From Diphasiastrum complanatum (Eukaryota; Streptophyta; Lycopodiopsida; Lycopodiales; Lycopodiaceae): a stretch of 60,000 bases of DNA. The position numbers were made by a program, and so were the translations under genes. Of this stretch, positions 11,229-22,800 are shown piece by piece. Each line of letters starts with the position of its first letter. The stretch's first letter is position 1. Location: assembly GCA_029204225.1 (NCBI GenBank), contig CM055100.1, positions 27,546,649-27,606,648 on the forward strand, written 5' to 3'. Under the pieces are notes generated by a model. The model searched no databases. It worked only from the letters and a program-made list of their open reading frames with translations, and had not been told where the DNA came from.

Positions 11229-11534
11229 ACGTGACAGAAGAGGAGGCCTTCCTTGGTTGTGGATATAGATGATGACAATAGAAATAGACCTGAATTTGTT
11301 CATGTTACTAAGGAACGCAAGGAAAGGGGCTGCTCCAAAAAAATTATCATTCAAGTCTAGGGAAGTGTATTTGGGCAATAGCCATAGACCACTGACCCCA
11401 AGAGTTCTCCCTCAAGCAGGCTGCTCTGTGTTCCAAGATAAGCAAGAGGTGGTGCAATAACTAATTCATCCAAAGGTATTCCCACCCCATGTTTTTTTTC
11501 TACAAGAAGCCATCCAAATGGGAAGTCCCAACAA

Positions 11535-12177
11535 ATGATGTGGTTTTGTAATAATGATTGCACTCATGCTTGCAACCTAGACAAGAGCATTACTCCAACA
11601 CCTGCAAAACTGCCAAGCATATGGCCTGTCGCTGAAGAAACAAAATTGGTGCAACCAGAGGTGGACATGTGGACTGCTGCATGATTTCAATTGGAAGTGA
11701 AGTCTGCTAGTGCGAACAATGTTGCCAATGTTTCTGGCTAGAAACAAGGGACGAGTTCTAGCAGAGCAAAAAACTCAAAAACCCATGACTTTAAACGACC
11801 AAGGCACATGACAAAAATATCAAAAATAGCACAAGCACGCATAGAGAAAGCCCACCATGAGTGCTTCTGTGCTAATAGAGAAGGTAGTAAGAGAGTCACA
11901 ACATGAGACTTTAGAAATTGAGACTGAATCTTCTCTAGAAGCAGGACTTCGTTATGATGTCCATATAGATGTCAACCCCTCCTATACTTGTTCGAACTTC
12001 CAAAAAAGGGTAGCTGAAAGAAAGCCATATACGACTTGCAAGCATATATATTTCACATTCTTAAGGATCTTGGAATTCAATCAACTGAGCAACATGTTTA
12101 TTCATCAAGCCAGTATGAGTGAAGCGAAGGTTTTTCAAGCACTTACTCATGGGAGAACATATCCGCGAATAGTTTAG
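11535..12177 (+). pseudogene. Fragment resembling a SWIM-type zinc-finger protein
   Basis: The frame from 11857 to 12177 encodes TCSNFQ, then about 11 residues later CKHIYF, followed by FLRILEF and FIHQASMSEA. SWIM fingers have CxC-x(n)-CxH and are common in plant Mutator-like transposases and related proteins; the first Cys of the pair is missing here. Just upstream (11535-11690) a second frame reads WFCNNDCTHACNL and KLPSIWPVAEET, which could be an earlier part of the same protein. There is no complete gene and no clear splice pair, so this is probably a dead fragment. Confidence 0.45.
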
Positions 12178-12577
12178 TAGTTCTCTTTTTATTTGTTGTT
12201 GTGTTTGGCATATTAATGCATTGCCAATAGCTTATGTGGAAAAAGCCTATGACAACATTTGTGAAAAGCATCATATGGCATGCTATGAAATGATGGAGAA
12301 AAGAGTTGTTCCTGGCGCATGAGCCAAAATTAGATTGGATGCCTAGGGAAAACAAGTGTTATTATTCATAATAATGTTCAACTCATTTATTTCCACTTTA
12401 TCTTACATAGTCCTAGTGTATTTGTTGTCCTATGGGGTTGTGATTGCTTGAATATTACATTCCTAAGTGTGTGGTTACTTCAAGGTTTAGTGTGCTCTTA
12501 TGAGACCACTTCTAAAGTCTTCTTGTTGTTGAGTAGTTGTGATTGCAGGTGTGTTAGATGATCAAAAACCTTCATTA
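12178..12577. other. LTR-like decayed sequence, no gene
   Basis: AT-rich DNA ending directly before a primer-site-like sequence, so it may be the remains of a Copia 5' LTR. No second LTR was found. Confidence 0.3.
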
Positions 12578-12589
12578 TGGTATCAAAGT
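12578..12589 (+). other. Degenerate tRNA-Met primer-site relic
   Basis: TGGTATCAAAGT differs at two positions from the Copia primer site TGGTATCAGAGC. Confidence 0.4.
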
Positions 12590-12780
12590 AACGTTTGAGC
12601 ATAGTAGGAACTATATGTTGAGGTGATACATTCCCTTTTGTGAAAGCCAAACAAACTATCTACTAAATGTTCAAAGATTTGCAAAGCAAAACTGTACATT
12701 AGCATTTGGAGATGTAGTTCAGGTCAGAGAAAGAATGAGCAGATTCAAAAAAAAAAAATTGTAGACATTTTTAGCAAAGC

Positions 12781-12960
12781 TCTGGCAAAAAATATAATTA
12801 CAATCATGCATGGCATAGTGCTTGGCCATGTAGTTTCAAGGCATGGAATCACGATAGATGTGAACCAAGTTAAAATAGTGTTGGCTTGTATATACATCCC
12901 GAAGAAATATAAAGCTGAAAATAAATTTGGGGGCAGATTCAATGTGCCAGAATTGCAAAA
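12781..12960 (+). pseudogene. Ty3/Gypsy reverse transcriptase fragment
   Basis: The translation includes GIVLGHVVSRHGITIDVNQV and then FGGRFNVPELQNFHRA. The first part matches the conserved Gypsy RT segment following the catalytic region (compare GLILGHIISRHGI in the Gypsy element at 48.2 kb). Only about 60 codons survive. Confidence 0.6.
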
Positions 12961-13038
12961 TTTTCATAGAGCAACCATTTAAAAATGCATTTCATTTGAT
13001 TGTTGTGCAATCAAGATTTATATATACTAAAAAAAATT

Positions 13039-13185
13039 AGGTTTCCAAGCAACTCACACTGCCCGGACGTTTTTTTTACCACTTAAAAAAGAGGCCTCGG
13101 GAAGGGGCAGGCCAAGGCCCCGGGCAGGGGCTGGGACGATAGAGATGGTGATGGGGTTTTCAGGCAGCTCACACTGTCCGCCACG
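13039..13185 (+). repeat. Degenerate direct repeat in GC-rich patch
   Basis: The segment at 13039-13067 (core CTCACACTGCCCG) recurs around 13154-13181 (CTCACACTGTCCG) after a GC-rich spacer. The second copy contains a small inverted repeat, ACTGTCCG / CGGGCAGT. Function unknown. Confidence 0.45.
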
Positions 13186-14501
13186 GGCAGTGGGATGGGC
13201 ATATGGGCTGCCCTTATATTTTGAATTTGCCCACTGGCCAACGGGCGGGTAGGTAGGCATACTAGTTCTAAGAGAGTTATTCTTGATGGTACCCGGACCA
13301 AGGTATTAAGGTCTTGTCTCAACCTTGAGGAAGGGTGTTTAGTGCTCCTTAGGCAGACGGTCTTGTTTAAACCTTAGAAAATAGGATATTAGCCAAAGAT
13401 TACGTGAAGTGCTTATAGAATGTTTGATAATTAGGATCACTTACATTTGTCTTTCAGTTGGTGATTTATTTACATGCAATGTAGTATTTTGGAAAAAAAA
13501 TAGTAATTTAATGGTGAGTGGACCAAGCTTGTGATTTCTGGCTTCACCATGGAGCATCAAGCAGCCTTTTCTTACTCTTTCATTTTGAGTTTGGCTATCC
13601 ATATCTATTTGGCTATCCATGTCTATTTGGCTACTGCTTGACATTGACATGTAGGCTGTTTATTTATATAAATGGCGGTTATCTAGATAAAATGCAGTAG
13701 AAGAGATTGATCATTAGATCATTTCACTGTATTACATGTAGAAATTGGTAACTGCAAAAATAGAGAACTTGAAGACATCAAATATAAGCCAAATTATAGG
13801 CACTTCATTGGCCAAATTCACATTGCGGTTGGTTTGCTATTCGCATATATTTGTCTGTGCCATTCACAAAAGAAGATAAGTGGGACATGAAGAATGCATG
13901 AAAATTTCTTAGCATTGGAAAAAACTTCCCTTGAAAACTTGGATGAAATCCAAGAGCTTTCAGAATTTTAATTTTCCATTTTCCATGCTTCTGCATATTC
14001 ATTCTGTTTTTATGACTATACAAACAAATGATATACCCTTCCAATTCTTGTCAATTTTGGAGGGGAAAGGTGGGCTGACTGAGTAGTTAGCTTTGTACAA
14101 TGATTTGCATTCAATGCATATTAAGGTTAGGAGTTTCTGAATACGACAACTGCTCCATCTCCCAGGTTTCTCTTGGAGCAACACATTTGTACATAGGAAC
14201 ATAGTCCTGAATTCAATGAGAGCAAACGTCAGAACAGATTGTATAATAAAGCAGGATCAACAACAACAGCTCTCACAAAAAAGGGCCATAAAAGCCTTCT
14301 CAAGCAGATCTATGGAAAATGAAGACTGTACTTTTCACGATAGACTTAAAGACATTCTAAATCACTTGGGTTAGCTATAAATTTGAAAACAACTACCCAT
14401 TTCTAGCCCGTTCTGCAACACCCAGTAGCTCGCATTGATGTTACAATTTTGCTGGAAGTTTTTACATTTGTTCTAGGTACATCAAAGCAAGACTTGGTTC
14501 T
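13186..14501. other. No gene recognised; 3' flank of LOG
   Basis: AT-rich DNA. The part next to 14502 probably includes the LOG 3' UTR and may hold an additional small terminal exon. Nothing else is supported. Confidence 0.35.
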
Positions 14502-17271
14502 CTAACATACCTCTAATCTGCGAAGAAGCTCGGTTGCAGACGAAGCAGACACAACAATCTGTCCGAAGCCAGGGGTGATGAAGCCCTCTTCAAAGCATTT
14601 TTCAAAAAGATTCAGGAGAGGGTTGTAATACCCATCTACGTTCAATAAACCTACCTGCATAAGAGAAGGCAGGCATTAGCATTCATAGCTCCACAAGTTT
14701 AAGAAGCAAGAATTAAACCCGATTCTGAGGCCTTTGACACTGTCAATGGTGGTAGAACATTGTGTCCATCCAAAAACTCAAACAAACGAGTCTTTAGTTT
14801 CATAAATAGCTCAAATCATTTGTTCTATCTAACACAACTTTAAGCCTATGTGTATCTGAATTGAACTTGTCAGCAGTCAAATTCAAAGTAGAAACCTATA
14901 CCCTTACTGCCAGGAGTCATAAGACTTACCGGCTTGTTGTGGATGCCAAGTTGTGCCCATGTTATTATTTCTAGCAACTCTTCTAGTGTTCCATAGCCAC
15001 CTGAGTTAGCAAGAGAAATAATGATACTTAGCTCATTTTAATAGACCAAGGGAAAACAGTAGCCTCTGCTCAATAAGCATGTCTACAAGGAGAGCTATGA
15101 AGTCGGACAATGTTTCACCTGGAAGAGCAATAAAGGCATCAGCTCGACGAGCCATCAAAGCTTTTCTTTGATGCATATCTGACACGGCATGTACTTCGCC
15201 AACAGAGTGTCCTGTTATCTGCAAAGAGTTTCAATTGGCATCCTTACTTGCTTTATTTTTCAGATCAAAATGTTCCATAGAGTTGGAAGTCCACCATGAA
15301 GCAAAGAAATTCTGAATACTTTCGGCACTCAAAAGAGAAAGAAAGAAGCACAGAATGGAGTCCCTTTCGTACCTCCTGAGGCATGAGAGCCTTTGGGATC
15401 ACACTGTAAACACGTAACAATTCCACAGATGAACAGGATAATGTCAAGAACGAATCAAATATTTGTCACTCGAGCTAAATATTTACTACTAGTACTGTCA
15501 CCTGTGGATATAAAACTGTAGAATAGTTTCAAATAGCTTTATACTTGAAAGCGAAGCAAAGACTGAAAGCTCTAAACAATAGTTTTACTAACCCAGTAAC
15601 GTGGCCACCACCTTCATATACTTTCTGTGCAACAAGCCCCATCAGGCCAACACTTCCACCTCCATAGACTAGATCGATCTTTCTCTGAACCTGAAGCAAG
15701 AAGCAATGCAACGTTTTACGTTTTCTTTTCGGTGCAATAGCTGCACAAATGACATGATATAACAGTATTTGAGCTAGAAAGAGACCATCATATTGTGTGA
15801 GCATAGTAACATAGAGCAGTCGAATTGCTGATAACAACTAGATACTGCTAAGCTGTAGGCAGATCTATGTTCTGAATAGCAAGAAACATAATCTTCAACG
15901 AGCGACAAGGCAATTAGCAGAGAGTAGAATTGATGATTATGCATTTACTAAGTCACAAGTAAACAATAGAGATCCAACAGTGTTGGAAGGGAGAACTATG
16001 TCGACACGGCGCTTGGAAGTTTGGTCGGAGCCGCATAAAAAGAGCTAACTGAAGAACTTTCCGCATGTTTCTCTATAAGAACGCTAGTCAAAAGAGTTTG
16101 TACTTTTATGATAGCCAATATGACTTTCTGTATCAATAGTCAAACTAAACGAAAGCAACTTGTAAAGACGCAGCTCTGATAAGCTTAGAGCTTCTTGTAA
16201 GTTAAAAGGCTAGAAATCTTCAATCAGCCCCATAAGGACGCGTACTTCCCATCAGCCAAGCTGAACTGAACATATTTCAGAGTGGTTCCACAGAGCCTGC
16301 TTCATTAACATGCTGGTTTCAGAGAAAGATTTGTGAGGTTAAAGTTCGAAAGCATTGCTGATTTGAATGAGTCCTTTGATTTTGCAGAACTATACAACTT
16401 CTTAGAAAGGTAAGTGACACTCTTTGTTTGATGTTTGAAAAGAGCTTAGCACCAAACAATTCATCGACTCTGGAATCGGAAGATTGTTTATGTTTAAAGA
16501 TTTTGGAACAGCATCCTATCGTTGTGAAGCCAATTACTTTTCTTGTGACAAATTGCTATACGTTTTTGTTTTCGGAAAAGTATCAATATAGTTGAGGCTA
16601 CCTTGAATTATCTTGCTGTTAGCTACTGTATGCGAAATCTGCTGTAAACCAGGTTACAGAAGCAAACTTTCTGGATAGTGAACGTGAACAGGAACACACC
16701 TTGCATGAAGTTTCAAAACAGCTAAAGAGCTACTATCACAACCAACCTACGGTTTATCGTTGCAGTTGCATTATAAAGAATTGTCTCTTCATATGAATAT
16801 TCACCCATTTACAGTTCCTACTGACAACAAAAGTGAGCTCAGCTCTGCTAAGCCATGCAATCATGCCTGATCACAAAGTTGAAAACAACTCTTAGTCTTT
16901 ATTTTCTCACATTAAGCTACAGTTTTCGGAGAAACATAGCCATAATGCGAAGAAGGATCCAGCTACAGTCCTCAGTTTGACAACTCATCTGGTTGCACAA
17001 GCCATCATATCGCTCAAAGACAACAGGAGTCGAACAACGTTCTAGTAAGATAGGCAATCAACAGTAGCAAACAGAAAGCAGGAGAAATTAACGGCACAGC
17101 AGACGGACAAAGCCCAAAAACAGAAACCGAATGAGGATAGACAGCAACCAGCTCACGGCCAAGATCCAGTGCCGCGTCGCTGTAGCTTCTCTTTCTACCA
17201 CTGGTGCTTCCACAGAAGACGCATATACTCTTAAACCTTGACCCCTTCTCCATCTCCATCGCTCTCTTCAA
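14502..17271 (-). CDS. LOG: LOG-type cytokinin riboside 5'-monophosphate phosphoribohydrolase
   Basis: LOG enzymes remove ribose 5-phosphate from cytokinin nucleotides and release the active free base, in cytosol and nucleus. Six exons splice in frame with GT-AG ends: 17149-17271, 15593-15690, 15373-15403, 15119-15218, 14930-15000 and 14502-14654. The 191-residue product starts [20 protein letters not shown]. It keeps [13 protein letters not shown] (nucleotide-binding loop), MHQRK (about 99-103) and the hallmark PGGYGTLEE (about 117-125), with no broken motif. Intron 1 is longest (1458 bp). The first ATG in frame was taken as the start; ATGs at codons 5 and 7 are alternatives. The terminal TAG follows GAG|GTATGT, a good donor site, so a further small exon may exist: family members usually run some 20 residues longer. 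The 5' leader is purine-rich on the coding strand. Confidence 0.92.
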
Positions 17272-17690
17272 ATATGAGCTCAGATTTCCCCCCCCCTCCC
17301 TCTTCTCTCGCTGCCTCGCTCTTGTTCTCTACAGGCGTGGCTGTCTGCTACTGTGCCTGTCTCGCTCAGTCTCTGTCTCTCTTTTCTGTTCTCTTTTTCT
17401 TTCTCTTATTATTCTATGCTCTCCTCCGCCTCTCCTTCTTCTATCTGTGAGCTCTCTTTCTAATTTTTGTCTTTCTCTTTTCTGGTTGTGCGTCCCTTTT
17501 TATGGGCGAGGCCCCACGGTCCACAATACAGGGCCCCCCCACCCCCCCCCCCCTCGCAATCGCCGGAGCCCCAGCCCCAAAAGTCACGTCCATCCTCGGA
17601 GCACGTACAACGCCACACTCCCCTTCGCAAAGAGTGTCCCATCCTAAGCTGGGAAGGTCCCTCTCCCATGCCCTTGTGCTCACCCAAGGG
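17272..17690 (-). promoter_or_regulatory. Purine-rich 5' leader and proximal upstream region of LOG
   Basis: On the LOG strand this stretch is GA-rich, typical of plant 5' UTRs, with a run of nine or more Cs on the plus strand near 17537-17553. I do not see a clear TATA box. Frames here in either direction are low-complexity. Confidence 0.4.
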
Positions 17691-19000
17691 CCAAATTTCC
17701 CTTCCACCACAGTCCACCCATGAAATGGTCCTTCGCCCTTTCCATAGCCTTTCCTTTGCTAGGCAAAAGTCCTTCGCCCTTTCCCATGCGCAACTAAGTG
17801 GTCCCTTCCACCACCGTCCACCAATGAAATGGTCCTTCGCCCTTTCCAAAGCCTTTCTTTTGCACAGGCAAAACTCCCTTCCACCACCATCCACCATTAA
17901 AAAGTGTCCTCCGCCCTTTCCCAAGCAAAACTACAAGGTCTAAATTACAATGTTTGTCTCCAAGGCGCTTCTTTTGCTTAGACAAGCATCACGTTCACCG
18001 TCCTCCAATAAAAGGAGTCCTCAGCCATTTTCCAAGTGGTCCCTTCTTGAGGAAGTTCTTTTGCTCAGGCAAAAGTCCCTTCCACCAATGAAAGGTGTCC
18101 TCTGTCCTTTTCGAAGCAACCTCTTCAAGGCCCTTCTTTTGCTCAAGCAAGACTCCCTTGGCATCGTATACCAATAAAATATGTCCTCCGCCCTTTTCCA
18201 AGCAAAGCTACAAGATCCCTCTCCAAGGCACTTAATTTGCTCAAGCATAAGTCCCTTCCACCACTATCCACCAATACCCAATGGTGTTGGCTAAGTTGGT
18301 TAGCTTGGCATCCAAAGTTTCTCCCGTTCCAACGCTTCGAGCCTCTCCTTGGAAACCAAGAAGCACCGTCAACCAATGAAAGGTTCCCAAGCACAACTAC
18401 AAGGTCCCTCTTCGAGGCCCTTTTCTTGTTTTGACAAAAGCCCCTTCCACTAATAAAACGGGTCCTCTCCAAGGCGCTTCTTTTGCTCAGGCCAAAGTCC
18501 CGTCCACCATTGTCCACCAATGAAAGGGTCCTCCGCCCTTTCCCAAGCACAACTACAAGGTCCCTCTTCTTCCAAGGCCCTTCTTTTGCTCAAGCAAAAG
18601 TTTCTTCCACCATCCACCAATAAAAGGGGTCCTCGACCCTTCTATTGCCCAAGAAAGAATGTCTTCCACCATTCACCGATCCTTCACCATTTTCCATCTC
18701 CGAGGCCCTTCTTTTACTCCGACAAAAGTCCCATCCACCATCCACCAATAAAAGGGTCCTCCGGCCTTTCCCAAGTGCAAATAGAAGGTCCCTTTCCAAA
18801 GCCCTTCTTTTGGTCAGACAAGAGTCCCTTCCACTTTCCACCGTCACACCGATGAAAGGTTCATTGTCATTTCCCAATGCACTTGGTTGTTTTCCAAGTG
18901 CAACTAGAAGGTCCCTCTCCAAGGCCCTTCTATTGCTCAGTAGAAGTCCCTTCCATTGTCTACCCATGAAAGACTCCTTGGCCGTTAAAGAAGTAGCAAG
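17690..19000. repeat. Degenerate tandem array upstream of LOG, about 12 units
   Basis: A core close to CCTTCTTTTGCTCAGGCAAA followed by GTCCCTTCCACC recurs near 17746, 17851, 17961, 18050, 18130, 18225, 18415, 18473, 18577, 18705, 18799 and 18921. Full units also contain CCACCAATGAAAGG, CCTCCGCCCTTTCCCAAG and CTACAAGGTCCCTC. Spacing is mostly 80-125 bp. On the minus strand units often stay open and read like GKGRRTLSLVDGG and KRRALERDL, a consequence of repetition. The array begins about 420 bp upstream of the LOG start codon. Confidence 0.85.
18283..18360 (+). mobile_element. Old tRNA-derived SINE copy inside the tandem array
   Basis: This segment interrupts the array. It has an A box TGGCTAAGTTGG (18288-18299), a B-box-like GCTTCGAGCC (18334-18343), and GCTTGGCATCCAAAGTTTC between them. 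It matches the SINEs at 29165 and 29524 in complement. Flanks ACTATCCACCAAT and ACCGTCAACCAAT look like a decayed target duplication. Confidence 0.7.
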
Positions 19001-19026
19001 TTTCTTTTCAAACAAGCCTTCCAAGC

Positions 19027-19190
19027 TAAGCCCAACATGAAAAAAGTATTCAACCAAACGAACCACAATATGAAGTATTTATTTTGAGTAACTTTCAATA
19101 CTGAGCACAACATGAAGAAATAATTTCAACCAGACCAGGCACAATATGAATTAGTTTATTCGAGAAAGTTTTCAGACTGAGCACTATGTG
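19027..19190. repeat. Two ~80-bp tandem units
   Basis: CAACATGAA...TTCAACCA...CACAATATGAA...CTGAGCAC occurs twice (about 19035-19110 and 19111-19185) with moderate divergence, immediately before the Copia insertion. Confidence 0.5.
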
Positions 19191-19216
19191 AAGTGAATCT
19201 TTTGATAAACCTTTGG

Positions 19217-19871
19217 TGTGAAAAATACAGATCCTAAGTGGATCTAAACTCCAAGATCATTGGCTTGAATGCTTGCACTCCAAACTACATAAGCTAGGAA
19301 TTGGCAACACATTCTATGCTACCTAGAATGCAAAGAACTTGATCAAAAAGCATTTATCACAAATGGAAACTTCCATAAACATCAAGTGCGGCCCAAAATA
19401 GCATTATACAGTCCATAATACATCAGCCTATCACTTTTGGAAAGCACCTAAGATCATACACAATAGCTTGAAGACAATACACACAACAATGCTCTCAATG
19501 GAGGAAGAAACAATGACAATGATCTATTGATCTCAATGAAGCATACAAAAGGTTTCTCCAACCTGTTCTCCACGACTTCCCTACTATTTATGGATGAGGA
19601 AGATGACTCTCTCTCCTCTCTCTAGAAGGTACTTGACCCTAGATATTCCCTATATAGGAAAAATAGCTAAAAATGGCTTATATGACCAAAATACATCAAA
19701 ATGGTCTCATTTTGAAGGGTATGAAGTTTGACACTTCATCATACTGAAAAAATACAGTAAATAAAAACATTGTGGCCTGGTTCACACGTGCAAAACTCCA
19801 GAACCAAAACTATTTACAATTTTAGCCAATTTAGGCCTCAAACTAGCTAGGAAATGTTGACAATTTTCACA
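19217..19871 (-). repeat. 3' LTR of intact Copia element
   Basis: 655 bp, apparently identical to 24993-25647. The stop codon of the gag-pol ORF falls inside its first bases. Confidence 0.95.
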
Positions 19872-22800
19872 CTCCCTCTTCAACATTGGATGCTAGTTTC
19901 AACATAGTCTTTGAGCACATTCCAAGATTAGATCTATGCATTAAATATAGGTCCTTTCCCAATGGTTTGGTGAAGATATCAGCCACACACTCCTTTGAAG
20001 AGACATGTTGAAGCTCCACCTCTTTGGCAATGACTTGATCTCTCACAAAATGGTGAGCAATCTCAATGTGCTTGCTCCTTGCATGAAAAACAGGATTGCT
20101 TGCCAAGCTTTGGGCTGAAAGGTTATCACAAAGCATGATTGGAGTCTTCTCTGGTTCCAGCAAGTGAAGATCCAATAACATCCTCTTGATCCAAAGAATC
20201 TCCTTGGTGCATGTTGTTAATGCCTTGTACTCGGCTTCGGTGGAAGATAGAGAGATAGTTGGTTGCTTCTTTGATAGCCATGAGACCACTCCATCTCCAA
20301 GATAGATTGCAAAGGCACTTGTTGACTTCCTATCCATTTGATCACCTGCAAAATCTGAATCTGAAAATCCACAAAGGTTAGGTGTAGTACCTCCATACAA
20401 GATGCCAAAATCTCTAGATCCCGAGATGTATCTAAGTACTCTCTTTCCTAGCTTCCAATGAGCCTCACTAGGATCTTGCATAAATTGACTTAGTTTACCA
20501 ACCACAAAGCTTAGATCAGGTCTTGTGATGGTTAACCATATAAGAGATCCTATTAGCTTTCTATAGAGAGTAATGTCCTTGAAGGATCTTTCATTACTTC
20601 TTGTAGTTAGCTTTACATTTGATTCCATAGGAGTAGAAACAACTTTACAATCTTCCATATGAAACCTTTTTAGAATAGAGTTAACATACTTTTCTTGACA
20701 TATGAATGTAGATTTAGAAGTTCTAATAATCTCTATTCCTAAGATATAATGAAGTTTACCAAGATCTTGAATTTCAAACTCTCTTTTGAGTGCCATCTTG
20801 ATTTCATCTATATCTAGATTGTTACCACCACTTAAGATAATGTCATCAACATAGATCAAAAGTAAAGTGATATCATTTTCATTCAATCTAAAGTAGAGAG
20901 AATGATCATACTCACTCATAACAAAGTTTTGAGAAAGTAAGAAGGAATTGAGCTTAGCATACCAACTCCTTGGTGCTTGCTTTAGCCCATACAAACTCTT
21001 TTGGAGATAGCACACATGATTAGGCTCATCATGTGAAACATAGCCCTCGGGTTGCTCCATGTAAATATCTTCTTCAAGATCACCATTCAAGAAGGCATTA
21101 GTAACATCCATTTGCCACATATCCCAATCATAAAGAGTTTCAAGAGAGATTAGGATTCGAATAGTTACCATCTTTGCCACGGGTGCAAAGGTCTCATCAT
21201 AGTCAATACCATATTCTTGAGCATACCCCTTTGCCACCAACCTTGCCTTGTACTTGTTGATTGATCCATCTTGATTTGTCTTGATCTTGAAGATCCACTT
21301 ACAACCAATTGCCTTCTTGTCCTTTGGAAGCTTTACCAACCTCCATGTGTTGCTTTTGATGAGTGCTTGATGCTCATGATCCATGGCTTGGATCCATTCC
21401 TTCTTTTGAATTGCTTCACCTACACAAGTTGGTTCATCAAAAGAGGTAAGAAAAGCAAAGTTAGAGTTGTCCACCACTTGCTTTCCTTTTTCATCATAGG
21501 TTAGCCTTGATGGCTTAGCCCTTTGCCTTTGAGTCTTCCTTGAAGTTTGCTTTGGAGTGGCATCTCCATCTTCATCCAAGACATCTTGCACATCATGATG
21601 ATTAGTAGGCACATCAACATCAACATCAACAACATTGGAAACATTCTCTTCATGAAAGATGACATCCCTACTTATGACAACTTTCTTTGTAGAAGGAATG
21701 TACACTTTGTAAGCCTTGCTTACTTCACTATAGCCAACAAACACACCCTTCTTTGATGAAGGATCTTCTTTAGTTCTATCATCAAGTGTGATATTGACAA
21801 AACATGTACATCCAAAGATCCTACAATGCTTGACACTCGGCCTTCTACCATAAAGAACCTCATGAGGAGTTTTACCATCCAAGGAAGCACTTGTCCATCT
21901 ATTACATAGATAGTTAGCACATGCTAAAGCTTCCCCCCAAAAAGACTTAGCAAGATTAGCATGTAGTCTCATTGCCTTGGCACATTCACAAAGGGTTCTA
22001 TTCTTCCTCTCGGCCACTCCATTCTGTTGTGGAGTCCTAGGACTAGACATCTCCCTCTTAATCCCATGTGCTATACAAAAGTCTTTGAACCTATTTGAGG
22101 TGTATTCCCCTCCATTATCAGATCTTAAGCATTTGATCTTTGTATTGAATTGGTTTTCCATTTCATTCTTGAACTTGACAAATGCAGCAAACACTTCATC
22201 CTTACTTTTAAGAAGATAGATCCAAGTATACCTACTAAAGTCATCAATGAAAGTTGCATACATCTTTGCCCCACCATTGCTAGTTGTACTAGAAGAATGA
22301 ATATCAGAATGCACAAGTTGAAAAGCTTCTTTAGATCTAGAAGTAGATCTAGAATAAGCAAGTCTATGAGATTTGGACAAGGCACAATGTTCACAAACAC
22401 TATTGTTTGCAACAAGACTTTTAGGGAGACCAAGAACAAACTCTTTCTTTGCCATTACCTCCAAAGATTTGAAGTTGGGATGGCCCAACCTCTTGTGCCA
22501 AACTTCTTGGTTTGTCAATTGCTCCCTAGCCATACATCCTTCATGATTAGAGATCACACATGCATCAAGCTTGAAAAGTTTACCATGCCTCCTACCTTGA
22601 GCAATCAAGGATCCACATTTACTTATCAAACATGCATCTCCAATGAACTCCACATCAAGTCCTTTGTCAATCATTTGACTTACACTAAGCAAATTCTTAG
22701 TGATTGAAGGAATGTACAAAACATTTTCAAGATTTGCTTTCCTATTTGTTGAAAGGGAAATAGGAATAGTGCCTATGCCTTTGATGTCACATTGACCATC

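Noticed and set aside
11061-11378. Ser-Leu repeat frame; similar Arg-Glu frame at 31189-31395
   Set aside because: Both are translations of dinucleotide microsatellites.
17460-19066. Several minus- and plus-strand frames in the array upstream of LOG
   Set aside because: Their similarity to one another follows from the tandem repeat. None spans the array and the frames change between units, so no protein is annotated.
22150-22707. A 185-codon plus-strand frame in the intact Copia element
   Set aside because: It lies antisense to integrase and pre-integrase with no recognisable motif, so it is a shadow of the gag-pol frame.
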